Source of the DNA: Bacteroides sp. 43_108
GTDB lineage: Bacteria; Bacteroidota; Bacteroidia; Bacteroidales; Bacteroidaceae
Direction: 5' to 3'
DNA length: 30,801 nt
Assembly (NCBI GenBank): GCA_001915545.1
Contig: MNQS01000109.1
Span: 1 to 30,801, forward strand
The position numbers were made by a program, and so were the translations under genes. Below the pieces are notes generated by a model, which worked only from the letters and a program-made list of their open reading frames with translations, was not told the DNA's origin and searched no databases. Positions 23,265 to 30,801 of the stretch are shown here, in pieces. Each line of letters begins with the position of its first letter. The stretch's first letter is position 1.

Positions 23265-25211
23265 ATGGAAAGAGAAAAGAAAGACCTGTCATTCATCCTG
23301 ATCCTGCTATCCACGCTCATCGGGACAGCCGTACTGTTTCAGTGGGCTATCGTTACGGGATTATACGCTCCACTACGTAATCCGGCCATGTGGGAAAGGC
23401 TGATGGAAAAGGATGCCCTATTCCGGTTTCTCTACGTCATCCTGATCGGCGGTCTTGCTTTTCTCTTCCCGGTAGGCAAGGTGAAAGACGAAAACAAGAA
23501 ATGGGTTTACACCAGTATGACATTGGTTTCGGCATCCATGCTGGTTATCGGATTCAGCCGGTTATCAGCGTGGTATAACCTATTTGTGTTTCCTACTGTG
23601 TTTGTGGCGTACACGCTGCTTGTCATCAAGACTCTGCCTTATTTCATCCGGCGCCATGCCCAATCCGATGACAGCATTTTCGGGTTAAGCCGGGAAGAAT
23701 CAGCTTTCTACTTCCGCTTTGAGACCACCTCCGGGCCGTTGGTCATCCATAAGCCGCAGCAGAATGTCTATATTGACGGCGGTCCGGGAAGCGGTAAATC
23801 GGAAAGCTGGATCAAGGGAATCATCTACCAGTGCGCCGAGCGCAACTATGCCGGATTCGTGTACGACTGGGAGGGTGATCCCACCAAGGACAAGTCACCC
23901 ATCCTCTCACGTATCGCCTACGGAAGCATTGAATACTTCCGGGCTAAAGGAGTGGAGACACCCCGTTTCGCCTATATCAATTTCGTGGATATGTCACGCA
24001 CGGTCAGGGTAAACGTACTCTCTCCGAAATATATGTCAAAGGGCAACGAATCGCTATTCATCCGTAACATCATCATCACGCTGATGAAAAATCTGGAAGC
24101 CAGTTGGAAAGAAAAAACAGACTTTTGGGCCAACAATGCCATTAACTACGTCTATTCAATCGCCTACAAATGTTTCAAGGAGAGGGAGCTTGGCATCTGT
24201 ACGTTGCCCCATGTGATAGCCCTTGCCCTTTCGGACAGCAACCTGGTATTCCATTGGCTGTCGGAAGATCCTGAAATCGCATTGAACATGTCCTCGATGC
24301 TGACTGCCTGGAAGTTGGGCGCACAACAGCAGACAGCCGGAGCCGTATCATCCGCACAGACTCCGCTGGTACTCCTGAACAACAAATACATCTTCTGGGT
24401 GTTGTCACCACTTCCCGAAGAAGAGTTCTCTTTGGATATAACCAACAAGGAACACCCAACGCTGTTATGCGTAGGCAATGCGCCCACCATCAAGGAGGCC
24501 GTATCTCCCGCCATTTCCTGCATCGGCAGCGTACTGATGTCGCAGATGAACAATCCCGGCAAAGCAACCAGCGTATTCATGGTAGATGAATTTCCGACCA
24601 TCCTGTTACAAGGCATCGACACCTTCATCGGTACCGCCCGAAAACACAATGTCGCCACCATCCTTGCCGTCCAGGACTTCAACCAAGCGGTCAGGGACTA
24701 TGGAGAGAAGAGTGCCAACATCCTGAAAGCCTCTTGCGGAACACAAGCCTACGGCATGACCGGAAACGAGAAGACGGCCAAGGACATTGAGAACCTGCTT
24801 GGCGAGAAAAAAGAGGCACAGGAATCCTATTCCCACCAGACAAGTGGAAGCGGCAGCGTAACGGAAAGCCTGCAAAAAGAAAAGGTCTTAAAGGCAAGGG
24901 ACATTGCCGGGCAAGCAGCCGGGCACTTCATCGGCAAGATTGCCGGAGGCAAGCCGCCATTCTTCAACGTGCAGATGGATATGTGCCGTTTTGAAGAGAA
25001 GGAGATACCCCGTTTCTCCTTGCCGGTCAGACTAGGCAACGGCAAAGAAGAGATGGAACTGGAAATCCTGGAAGAGATTATCCAGCAGAACTACATTAAA
25101 ATCATTGAAGATGTCAACGCTATCCTTAAAAAGATAGAGGACAAATTAAAAGAAAAGTCAGCAGTTCCGGCAGCCGGGACACATAAGACAGAACAAAAAA
25201 TCATCCGATAA
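23265..25211 (+). CDS. VirD4/TraD-type coupling ATPase
   Basis: Six hundred and forty-eight residues. Several N-terminal membrane helices (about 11-30, 50-68, 78-95, 100-118), Walker A GGPGSGKS at 172-179 and Walker B VFMVDE at 437-442, then FIGTARKHNVATILAVQDF and AYGMTGNEKTAKDIENLLG of the TraG/VirD4 family. It brings the relaxase-DNA complex and protein substrates to the channel. The C-terminal 60 residues are helical and charged. It is the only coupling protein in the window. Confidence 0.9.
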   Translation: MEREKKDLSFILILLSTLIGTAVLFQWAIVTGLYAPLRNPAMWERLMEKDALFRFLYVILIGGLAFLFPVGKVKDENKKWVYTSMTLVSASMLVIGFSRLSAWYNLFVFPTVFVAYTLLVIKTLPYFIRRHAQSDDSIFGLSREESAFYFRFETTSGPLVIHKPQQNVYIDGGPGSGKSESWIKGIIYQCAERNYAGFVYDWEGDPTKDKSPILSRIAYGSIEYFRAKGVETPRFAYINFVDMSRTVRVNVLSPKYMSKGNESLFIRNIIITLMKNLEASWKEKTDFWANNAINYVYSIAYKCFKERELGICTLPHVIALALSDSNLVFHWLSEDPEIALNMSSMLTAWKLGAQQQTAGAVSSAQTPLVLLNNKYIFWVLSPLPEEEFSLDITNKEHPTLLCVGNAPTIKEAVSPAISCIGSVLMSQMNNPGKATSVFMVDEFPTILLQGIDTFIGTARKHNVATILAVQDFNQAVRDYGEKSANILKASCGTQAYGMTGNEKTAKDIENLLGEKKEAQESYSHQTSGSGSVTESLQKEKVLKARDIAGQAAGHFIGKIAGGKPPFFNVQMDMCRFEEKEIPRFSLPVRLGNGKEEMELEILEEIIQQNYIKIIEDVNAILKKIEDKLKEKSAVPAAGTHKTEQKIIR

Positions 25212-25233
25212 CATTCAACAAAAGAATCCTACC

Positions 25234-25653
25234 ATGAGAAAAATCCATTCATTATTAGTGGCAGCCTGCTTATTGGCGGCTTCATGCAACAGAGAGGAAA
25301 TCCAACCGGAAACAGACAAAGCCGGTATGTATCACATCACCGTAGCCGTAACCGGCACCTCACCCAAAGGCAGTGTACATATATATAATCTTGACGGCGT
25401 GAAATTCAGGAACGAACGCACCGGCACCTCCGCATTTTCCGTAGATGAGACCTTCACCGATAAAGTGGAATACAGTACGGAAAAGCCGGTCAGCCAAATT
25501 ACCGTGCAAGGCATCCTCTATTCAAAAGAGAACGCAACCATCACCCTGCAAATAAAGAAAGACGGTGAAAGCGTGTTCAACCAGAGTAAACAGTTAGAGG
25601 CCGTTCCCGGTATAGACACTACTGTTGATTTGGTTTACAGTACCATAAAATAA
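25234..25653 (+). CDS. Secreted lipoprotein of the transfer operon
   Basis: One hundred and thirty-nine residues with a lipoprotein signal (LLVAACLLAASC, lipid Cys at residue 18) and a beta-sandwich-like body (HITVAVTGTSPKGSVHIYNL). I do not recognise the family. It closes the co-directional cluster 22 bp after the coupling ATPase and might be an entry-exclusion or surface protein; that is a guess. Confidence 0.75.
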   Translation: MRKIHSLLVAACLLAASCNREEIQPETDKAGMYHITVAVTGTSPKGSVHIYNLDGVKFRNERTGTSAFSVDETFTDKVEYSTEKPVSQITVQGILYSKENATITLQIKKDGESVFNQSKQLEAVPGIDTTVDLVYSTIK

Positions 25654-25708
25654 AAAGCAACCATATTCAAAAATCAGGTATTTTCTCTTTTACACTTGAA
25701 CGGATTTT

Positions 25709-25729
25709 ATTATCTTTGTGAAAGATAAT
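25709..25729. promoter_or_regulatory. Perfect palindrome over the promoter of the ATPase gene
   Basis: ATTATCTTT-GTG-AAAGATAAT is a perfect 9-bp-arm inverted repeat. Its left arm contains the -7 box TATCTTTG (25711-25718, including the first base of the spacer). A dimeric repressor here would switch the downstream gene off. Confidence 0.65.
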
Positions 25730-25760
25730 CTTTCTCACTTATAATATAAAACTAACACAG

Positions 25761-27149
25761 ATGAAGTTCAACCAATTTATAGACAGACAGGATTCTTTGA
25801 AGAGATTGCGCAATGCTCTTTTAAGAACAACACCCCAGTTTCTTGTCATATACGGCAGAAGACGTATCGGTAAATCCACGCTCATTAAAGAGATCATGCA
25901 AGACAAGGATGTATATTTTCTGAGTGACCAAACGAATGAGGCCAACCAACGAGCCTTGTTTGCCAAAGCTATCGCCTACAGCATACCTCGATTTGATAAG
26001 GTCGTTTATCCTGATTGGGAAACACTACTATTGGAACTAAACGACAGGCTATCTGAACGTATAACCGTTTGTCTGGACGAATTTCCTTATATGGTTAAAA
26101 GTTGTGCTTCATTACCTTCTGTTATCCAGAAGTTGCTTAATGGAAAGACGCTCAAATATGACCTGATTATTTGCGGATCATCGCAACAACTCATGCAAGG
26201 ATATGTATTGGACAAAAGAGAGCCTCTATACGGATTGGCAGATGAAATTATCAAACTGCCTCCAATTCCTGTGTCCTACATCGGCCAAGCTTTAAATGTA
26301 AACACAATTGCCGCAGTAGAAGAATATTCCATCTGGGGTGGCATTCCTCGTTACTGGGAGTTACGTGCAGATTATCCAGATATGGACACTGCCATACGGG
26401 AATTGGCTTTAGATACCAAAGGCATATTGGCCGAAGAACCGCAACGACTTCTTCGGGACGATTTACGAGATACAATACAAACCTCCACCATCCTTTCCAT
26501 CATCGGAAATGGGGTCAACCGCATAACTGAAATTGCATCAAGAGCGGGAAAAGAAGCAACTCAGATATCCGAGCCTCTGAGTAAACTACGAGAATTAGGT
26601 TATATAAGACGTGAGATACCTTTCGGCGAAAGTGAGAAAAAGAGTAAAAAAGGTATCTATCGCATCAATGACAATATGTTACAGTTCTATTATCGTTTCA
26701 TCGCTCCACACCGTTCTATCTTGGAATTAAGGCGTATCGATACCGTCATGCACCTCATTAACGCACAATTTACCCAACATGTAGGTGACTGTTGGGAGCA
26801 TCTTTGCCGACAATATATAAGTGGCAACGAGATTGACGGTATTGTCTATAATATCGCCTCCAGATGGTGGGGAAAAATATTTCCTGAAGGCAACAAAGAG
26901 GGGACAATGATAGAATTGGATGTTGTTGCAGAATCATTCGACAAGAAACATATACTCATTGGAGAATGTAAATGGACGAACAAAGAAGATGCTCAACGAT
27001 TAGCCCGGACTCTATCAGAAAAAGCTGCCCATCTTCCGTTTATCAAAGACGGTCAAGAAGTACATCTCGTCCTTTTTCTAAAGCAAGAACCAGAACATCA
27101 GGAATCAATCCGGTACTTTCTTCCAGAAGATATTATAGAAACCATCTAA
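25761..27149 (+). CDS. AAA ATPase with PD-(D/E)XK nuclease-like domain (DUF234 family)
   Basis: Four hundred and sixty-two residues. Walker A GRRRIGKST at 32-40, Walker B RITVCLDEFPY near residues 94-104, a winged-helix region (about 250-290, ITEIASRAGKEATQISEPLS) and a C-terminal ELDVVAES...ILIGECKW with Asp387, Glu402 and Lys404 placed like the PD-(D/E)XK nuclease active site. This is the archaeal-ATPase/DUF234 layout, common in Bacteroides and of unknown role; a defence or stress function has been guessed. It has its own promoter and palindrome, is visibly AT-richer than its neighbours and separates two groups of operon genes, so it looks like an inserted cargo gene. Confidence 0.8.
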   Translation: MKFNQFIDRQDSLKRLRNALLRTTPQFLVIYGRRRIGKSTLIKEIMQDKDVYFLSDQTNEANQRALFAKAIAYSIPRFDKVVYPDWETLLLELNDRLSERITVCLDEFPYMVKSCASLPSVIQKLLNGKTLKYDLIICGSSQQLMQGYVLDKREPLYGLADEIIKLPPIPVSYIGQALNVNTIAAVEEYSIWGGIPRYWELRADYPDMDTAIRELALDTKGILAEEPQRLLRDDLRDTIQTSTILSIIGNGVNRITEIASRAGKEATQISEPLSKLRELGYIRREIPFGESEKKSKKGIYRINDNMLQFYYRFIAPHRSILELRRIDTVMHLINAQFTQHVGDCWEHLCRQYISGNEIDGIVYNIASRWWGKIFPEGNKEGTMIELDVVAESFDKKHILIGECKWTNKEDAQRLARTLSEKAAHLPFIKDGQEVHLVLFLKQEPEHQESIRYFLPEDIIETI

Positions 27150-27160
27150 CCATCAATCGT

Positions 27161-28186
27161 ATGAAAGTCGATTTCAATCAGATAAAAACAACCATTTCTC
27201 TGCCCGATTTCCTGCTGGAGCTGGGATGGAAAATCGTGGAAGGCTCTTCCAACTCCTGTCCCAAAATGAGCAACGGAACGCATACCATCGTCATCAAGCG
27301 GAACTCGCAGAACCAATATACTTATTGGGACGTGCATAGCGACAGCGTGCGTGGCCGCAGTATCATGGATCTGATGCAGGAACATCTATTTGAAACAACC
27401 GGAAAAATGCCGACCTTGCGCGAGGTGGGGGAGATCCTTCAGAACTACATCAACACCAACCGCATCACGACACCCGAAAAAAGCCGATATGAAGTAGGTA
27501 ACACAAGCATGAAAGCGGACGAACTTCAATTCTACTTGAGCCAGCTACAACCCTACAAGGGCAATTATCTCCAAAAAAGAGGTATCCTGAAAGAAAGCAT
27601 TGAAAGCCGGTTCTTCAAAGACACTTTATTTATTCGTGAGGTAAAGAACAAAGGAAGTGTTTACCGCAACGTGTGCATCAAGATGTACAATGAAAACGGT
27701 GTGCAAGCCATTTCTCAACGAAATGAAACATTCAAAGGGATTATCGGTGGCAAGTTCGACTGTCTGGCAACCAGCAACCATGACAAAAGCCGCCCGATAG
27801 ACATCCTCTACATCGGGGAGTCATTTATAGACTGTATCTCCCACTATCAATTACGCCATTCCGGGAGCGACCTCAATCTTGTATATGTATCTACGGAAGG
27901 GACATTCACGGAAGGACAAATGAGGCTATTACGCCTGATTCTTGACAAGAACCAGGTAAAGGAGCTCCGGAGCATCTTTGACAACGACAAACAAGGGCAC
28001 AAGTACACCCTATGGCTGCATCGTTACTTTCATGGCGATACGACTGATGTCGAGAGCCTGAGTAACGATGAACTCCGCAACAAGGTACGGGAACTGAAGA
28101 ACGTCGAACTTTCGGAAAACAAGGATTGGAACGATGATCTGAAAATCTCGTGTGGCATCTGTTCCTCCACGGAGGACGGCCAGTAA
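27161..28186 (+). CDS. Primase-like TOPRIM protein
   Basis: Three hundred and forty-one residues. The N-terminus (about 1-80, ISLPDFLLELGWKIVEGSSN, GRSIMDLMQEHL) resembles a CHC2 primase fold, but the zinc-binding Cys/His set is missing. A TOPRIM domain follows: ILYIGE with Glu220 and the DND motif at 274-276. These proteins (TraP-like/DUF3991) are thought to prime the complementary strand after conjugative transfer. The start at 27161 was chosen because it begins 11 bp after the ATPase stop and at the domain edge; the open frame continues upstream but overlaps the ATPase. Confidence 0.8.
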   Translation: MKVDFNQIKTTISLPDFLLELGWKIVEGSSNSCPKMSNGTHTIVIKRNSQNQYTYWDVHSDSVRGRSIMDLMQEHLFETTGKMPTLREVGEILQNYINTNRITTPEKSRYEVGNTSMKADELQFYLSQLQPYKGNYLQKRGILKESIESRFFKDTLFIREVKNKGSVYRNVCIKMYNENGVQAISQRNETFKGIIGGKFDCLATSNHDKSRPIDILYIGESFIDCISHYQLRHSGSDLNLVYVSTEGTFTEGQMRLLRLILDKNQVKELRSIFDNDKQGHKYTLWLHRYFHGDTTDVESLSNDELRNKVRELKNVELSENKDWNDDLKISCGICSSTEDGQ

Positions 28187-28191
28187 CCTCA

Positions 28192-28199
28192 TAGATTTG
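28192..28199 (+). promoter_or_regulatory. Possible -7 promoter box before the second lipoprotein
   Basis: TAGATTTG matches TAnnTTTG about 40 bp before the ATG at 28240. No -33 element is visible, so the gene may just as well be read from upstream. Confidence 0.3.
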
Positions 28200-28239
28200 C
28201 TCCATCACATAATACGACAACCTATAAAATCAGATCAAT

Positions 28240-28725
28240 ATGAATATCAAGCATTTATTTTTTTGTATGCTGCTCATTACCTTTTCCTCATGCAGCAAAC
28301 CCGGCTATGAGAAGGCCATTGCGGAATGGGTTCAGACAGATTCTCACGGCACCTGGACGGATTTAAAGTTCGAACTACTGGAAGTGTTGGAAACAGAAGA
28401 CGTCACCGTATCGGACAGCCTGCGCTACCTGAACAACAAAAGCGCACAATTATCCGCTGTCATACAGAAAGCGGAAAGCCCCCGTGCCTTATTCAAACCG
28501 TCCTTTTCCGCCTATATGGAAGCCGAAAAAAGCCTGAAAGCAACGGATGCCATGAAAGCCATGTACCTGCACCGTGACAGTACGGAAGTTATCGGCAAGA
28601 TATTAAAATGCAGGTATGCCATCGTCCAGCCACACTCAGGGGTGCAGCAGAAAAAGACGGCTTCTTTCCTATTGTCTCCCGACATGGAAAAATGTATCGG
28701 CAAACTAAAGCCGGCAAGCAAATAA
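28240..28725 (+). CDS. Lipoprotein, unknown function
   Basis: One hundred and sixty-one residues with a lipoprotein signal (CMLLITFSSC, Cys at residue 18) and a mostly helical body (EWVQTDSHGTWTDLKFELLE). Short lipoproteins of this kind often follow the primase-like gene in Bacteroides transfer elements; the sequence was not recognised as a specific family. It ends before the double hairpin at 28762. Confidence 0.75.
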   Translation: MNIKHLFFCMLLITFSSCSKPGYEKAIAEWVQTDSHGTWTDLKFELLEVLETEDVTVSDSLRYLNNKSAQLSAVIQKAESPRALFKPSFSAYMEAEKSLKATDAMKAMYLHRDSTEVIGKILKCRYAIVQPHSGVQQKKTASFLLSPDMEKCIGKLKPASK

Positions 28726-28761
28726 TCCGAGCGTAACGATGTGTAGCGACAACGTTTTTTG

Positions 28762-28817
28762 GGGTTCTTTTTTGGGCGTATTCCAAAAAAGAACTCCCAC
28801 ACATTTAGATGTGTGGG
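28762..28817. terminator. Overlapping bidirectional terminator hairpins
   Basis: First hairpin: GGG.TTCTTTTTTGG at 28762-28775 with CCAAAAAAGAACTCCC at 28783-28798. Second: CCCACACAT-TTAG-ATGTGTGGG at 28796-28817, a perfect 9-bp stem. They share the CCC at 28796-28798, so they cannot form fully at the same time. Read on the minus strand the second hairpin is followed by a T-rich run and serves the PcfJ-like gene; the first can serve the plus-strand operon. Confidence 0.65.
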
Positions 28818-28824
28818 CTATTCA

Positions 28825-30072
28825 TTACACTACCATCCTTTCCCTTATCAATGGTATATTATCCCGTACCAAATTCAGAATCCGGTCATGATAGGCTGAT
28901 AATTGGTTAGACTTTCCACGACACTGGCACACCTCCATCCTGCTAAGTGAAAACTCCACCGTTTCCATGCGCCTTCCATCCACCGTTGCCGACATTATCA
29001 ACGAATCTTCTCTCTTATAATAGGCGTTGCTGAATACACAATGATGCAACAACTTTCCCTCTTTGTAAAAGTCCGAAAGGCTTTCCAATACCCGAACCAT
29101 AATATTTCCATCCGCAAACGAAAGATTAAAGAAACGTGATTTGGCAGCAATATAGTCTTTTTCATCCTTTTCAGAATATTTCTTCTTACATTTCCCCATC
29201 ACCCAATCATGCGCTTCTTCTACATTCAACGGACACAAATAATGAGGATTTCTCGCATCCAATTTATTTTCTATCAGCATATCCACATAGTCCAGCCACA
29301 AGTCCGCATCATGTATCACATAGTCATGTCTTAAACAGATTTTTACATACGTCCAATACTTATCCATACCGTATTTTCTCTCTAAAAATCTCAAGAACAA
29401 ATTCATTTGCCCTGCCTTATATAATATCTCCATCCGATTATCAGTTAATAATGTCATAAAGAAGGAACTCGGACAAATATCATAAAAGACACCCTTAAAT
29501 CCATTCCTCGTAAGTTCGGGTATCACTTTCATTCTCGGATAGATAACTGCCGGACAAATATCATAAATACGGTCATGATGCACATTCCGCTTACGCAATT
29601 CCAAAGAACTTCCATATATCCATGCATCGTAATAAAATATAGACATGCCCCGCAGCAAAGACAGCGTTTCTGTCTTGCCCTCTTTATTCATCCAACACTG
29701 TACCGCCTCAATTATAAAGTAATTAGCCGGAGACCCTTTTTTCAGTCGGCAGTCCACCATAAAAAAACGGATAACTTGATATTGCTTGTATGTAGTAATC
29801 ACACAAAAATATTCTTTATATATAGCCGTCCTTTTCCTGCTATTCTCCAATTTCAGATTCATACCGCAATGAGGACATTTACAGTTTTTCTTATCTTCCT
29901 TATCCCGCCATGTATGCCCACAATCCAAACAAAAGCAATTCCCCTTTGCATCACGCTTGAAATAATGCACAAAGCAATGTTTATAGGCATAACGCTTTTG
30001 GGCCTCTGAAACGGGAGCTAACTTCCTGCTCCCATTCACGATTTCCATTTGTAATTTTGTCTTGGGTTTCAT
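28825..30072 (-). CDS. PcfJ-like protein
   Basis: Four hundred and fifteen residues. The N-terminal part has a zinc-ribbon, CLDC (48-51) and CPHC (66-69), and the C-terminal part has LLHHCV (341-346) followed by an EFSLSRMEVCQCRG region, the PcfJ pattern first described in the enterococcal plasmid pCF10. The role of PcfJ is unknown, though it is linked to conjugative plasmids. It is AT-richer than the tra operon. It is 1 bp after the PcfK-like gene on the minus strand. Confidence 0.82.
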   Translation of the reverse strand: MKPKTKLQMEIVNGSRKLAPVSEAQKRYAYKHCFVHYFKRDAKGNCFCLDCGHTWRDKEDKKNCKCPHCGMNLKLENSRKRTAIYKEYFCVITTYKQYQVIRFFMVDCRLKKGSPANYFIIEAVQCWMNKEGKTETLSLLRGMSIFYYDAWIYGSSLELRKRNVHHDRIYDICPAVIYPRMKVIPELTRNGFKGVFYDICPSSFFMTLLTDNRMEILYKAGQMNLFLRFLERKYGMDKYWTYVKICLRHDYVIHDADLWLDYVDMLIENKLDARNPHYLCPLNVEEAHDWVMGKCKKKYSEKDEKDYIAAKSRFFNLSFADGNIMVRVLESLSDFYKEGKLLHHCVFSNAYYKREDSLIMSATVDGRRMETVEFSLSRMEVCQCRGKSNQLSAYHDRILNLVRDNIPLIRERMVV

Positions 30073-30073
30073 A

Positions 30074-30484
30074 TCAAAAAAGAGTTAACTGGGTTTGTAC
30101 TTCGGTGTTGTTCTCACGTTTGGCTTGTTGACGCTTCTTCAACTTTGCCAATTCTTCCTCCTGCAATTTTTTGATAGCAGCCTCACGAGCCGCTTTCTTT
30201 TCTTCCTCTGACAATTCAACATGATGATTTACGACTACATTACATTTCAATGGGCTACCCACCTCAATATTATCTTCCTGATAATAGTGCAACGCCATAC
30301 CAAAAATTTCATCATCACTAAAACCACAGCAACCGCTTTTCTTCACTTGGTTTAAAATATAGGTAATGCAATTATCTATATTCTTTGTAGGTTTTTGATA
30401 GACTGGAGCAAACAGACTATCCACCGCTGCCATATTATCAAGGTATGCCTTGATGGTACTTTTAAATTGTTCTGACACTTTCAT
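30074..30484 (-). CDS. PcfK-like protein
   Basis: One hundred and thirty-six residues. VSEQFKSTIKAYLDNMA, then DNCITYILNQVKKSGCCGFSDDEIFGMALHYYQEDN, followed by a basic coiled tail (EEKKAAREAAIKKL) is the usual PcfK layout. PcfK and PcfJ are normally encoded together, as here. Function unknown; soluble. Its start overlaps the previous gene's stop by 4 bp. Confidence 0.8.
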   Translation of the reverse strand: MKVSEQFKSTIKAYLDNMAAVDSLFAPVYQKPTKNIDNCITYILNQVKKSGCCGFSDDEIFGMALHYYQEDNIEVGSPLKCNVVVNHHVELSEEEKKAAREAAIKKLQEEELAKLKKRQQAKRENNTEVQTQLTLF

Positions 30485-30672
30485 AGTATATCATTTTTAG
30501 ATTTCATTTCACAATAAGCCAATTTCACGAGAAACAAGGAGAATAGGCAAATAAGAGCCAACAACGTAACCGACACAACCTTTATCGGACTTAGCGTTAT
30601 TACCGCTCCGACAAACATAGCCACTGCACAAAGAGCGATGATGACCGAAAAAACAAATTGAATGATTTGCAT
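30481..30672 (-). CDS. Small membrane protein at the head of the pcfKJ-like operon
   Basis: Sixty-three residues with two membrane helices (about 4-25 and 32-52) and a charged end. Not recognised. The 4-bp overlap with the PcfK-like gene shows it belongs to the same operon. Confidence 0.6.
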   Translation of the reverse strand: MQIIQFVFSVIIALCAVAMFVGAVITLSPIKVVSVTLLALICLFSLFLVKLAYCEMKSKNDIL

Positions 30673-30801
30673 ATACTTCTGTTAATTAGTTTGTTAAACT
30701 TCTAATTTTATGCTTCAGCTAGATTTAAAGACCTTTTTTTAAAACCCCTTTCTGGGATGGCCTTTTCTTTCTGCCGACTTTTTTTTGAGCTTTCATGCCC
30801 C
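30673..30801. other. Window end without a confident gene
   Basis: The upstream region of the minus-strand operon. No TAnnTTTG box was found on the minus strand here. A 23-codon basic open frame lies at 30725-30796 on the minus strand (MKAQKKVGRKKRPS...), probably not a gene or only the start of a broken one. Confidence 0.3.

Noticed and set aside
30725..30796. Twenty-three-codon basic open frame on the minus strand at the window edge
   Set aside because: Too short to judge and low complexity (Lys-rich). Might be the start of a broken RHH-type gene but nothing supports it.

Overview
The window looks like a conjugative plasmid (or plasmid-like element) of a Bacteroidales bacterium such as Bacteroides or Parabacteroides. 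Three things point there. Many genes are preceded by the Bacteroidetes -7 box TAnnTTTG rather than a sigma70 -10 box. The transfer genes are of the Bacteroidetes Tra type (TraE/F/G/I/J/K/M/N/O). Two accessory proteins are lipoproteins with a lipobox close to the N-terminus. No rRNA, tRNA, CRISPR array or intact transposase was seen.

Layout. 1-3115 is an accessory/maintenance region: a frameshifted XRE gene (86-245, -), an intact HipB/HipA-like pair (411-2307) behind a 12-bp-arm inverted repeat, a second truncated HipB-like gene behind its own 18-bp-arm inverted repeat (2343-2517), and a small winged-helix remnant. 3116-5833 (-) is a mobilisation block: MobC-like protein, HSHVH relaxase and an unrecognised 327-aa protein, with a probable oriT just upstream. 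6267-7452 (+) is a ParA-type ATPase with a DUF3408-like ribbon-helix-helix partner, behind an AT-rich repeat region that may be the centromere. 7550-8032 is an iteron array (nine 19-mers, mostly phased at 32 bp) feeding an initiator Rep gene (8147-9277). A Crp/Fnr-type regulator with a structured leader follows.

10425-25653 (+) is one long, tightly packed transfer operon: traO, two small membrane genes, traE, traF, traG (VirB4), a second TraE-like peptide, traI, traJ, traK, traM, a small membrane gene, traN, a DUF3945-type protein, a small protein, an ArdC-like antirestriction protein, SSB, the VirD4-type coupling ATPase and a lipoprotein. An AT-richer AAA ATPase/nuclease gene with its own promoter and operator-like palindrome (25709-27149) interrupts this order before a primase-like gene and a second lipoprotein. 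PcfJ-like and PcfK-like genes and a small membrane gene run on the opposite strand (28825-30672) and converge on a double hairpin.

How it works together. Rep and iterons replicate the element, and ParA plus its partner segregate it. MobC and the relaxase nick oriT, the coupling ATPase feeds DNA to the Tra type IV secretion channel, and SSB, the ArdC-like protein and the primase deal with single-stranded DNA and establishment. HipB/HipA probably stabilises the plasmid or modulates the host.

The most unusual observations are two. A roughly 70-residue C-terminal module is shared by the HipA-like kinase, the DUF3945 protein (two copies) and the ArdC-like protein, which could be a common transfer or docking tag. 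A 14-mer, TACTTTCGGAAAAA, recurs five times across coding and non-coding DNA in different frames, which suggests a DNA-level site. Assignments rest on reading the sequence and on family knowledge; no database search was run.
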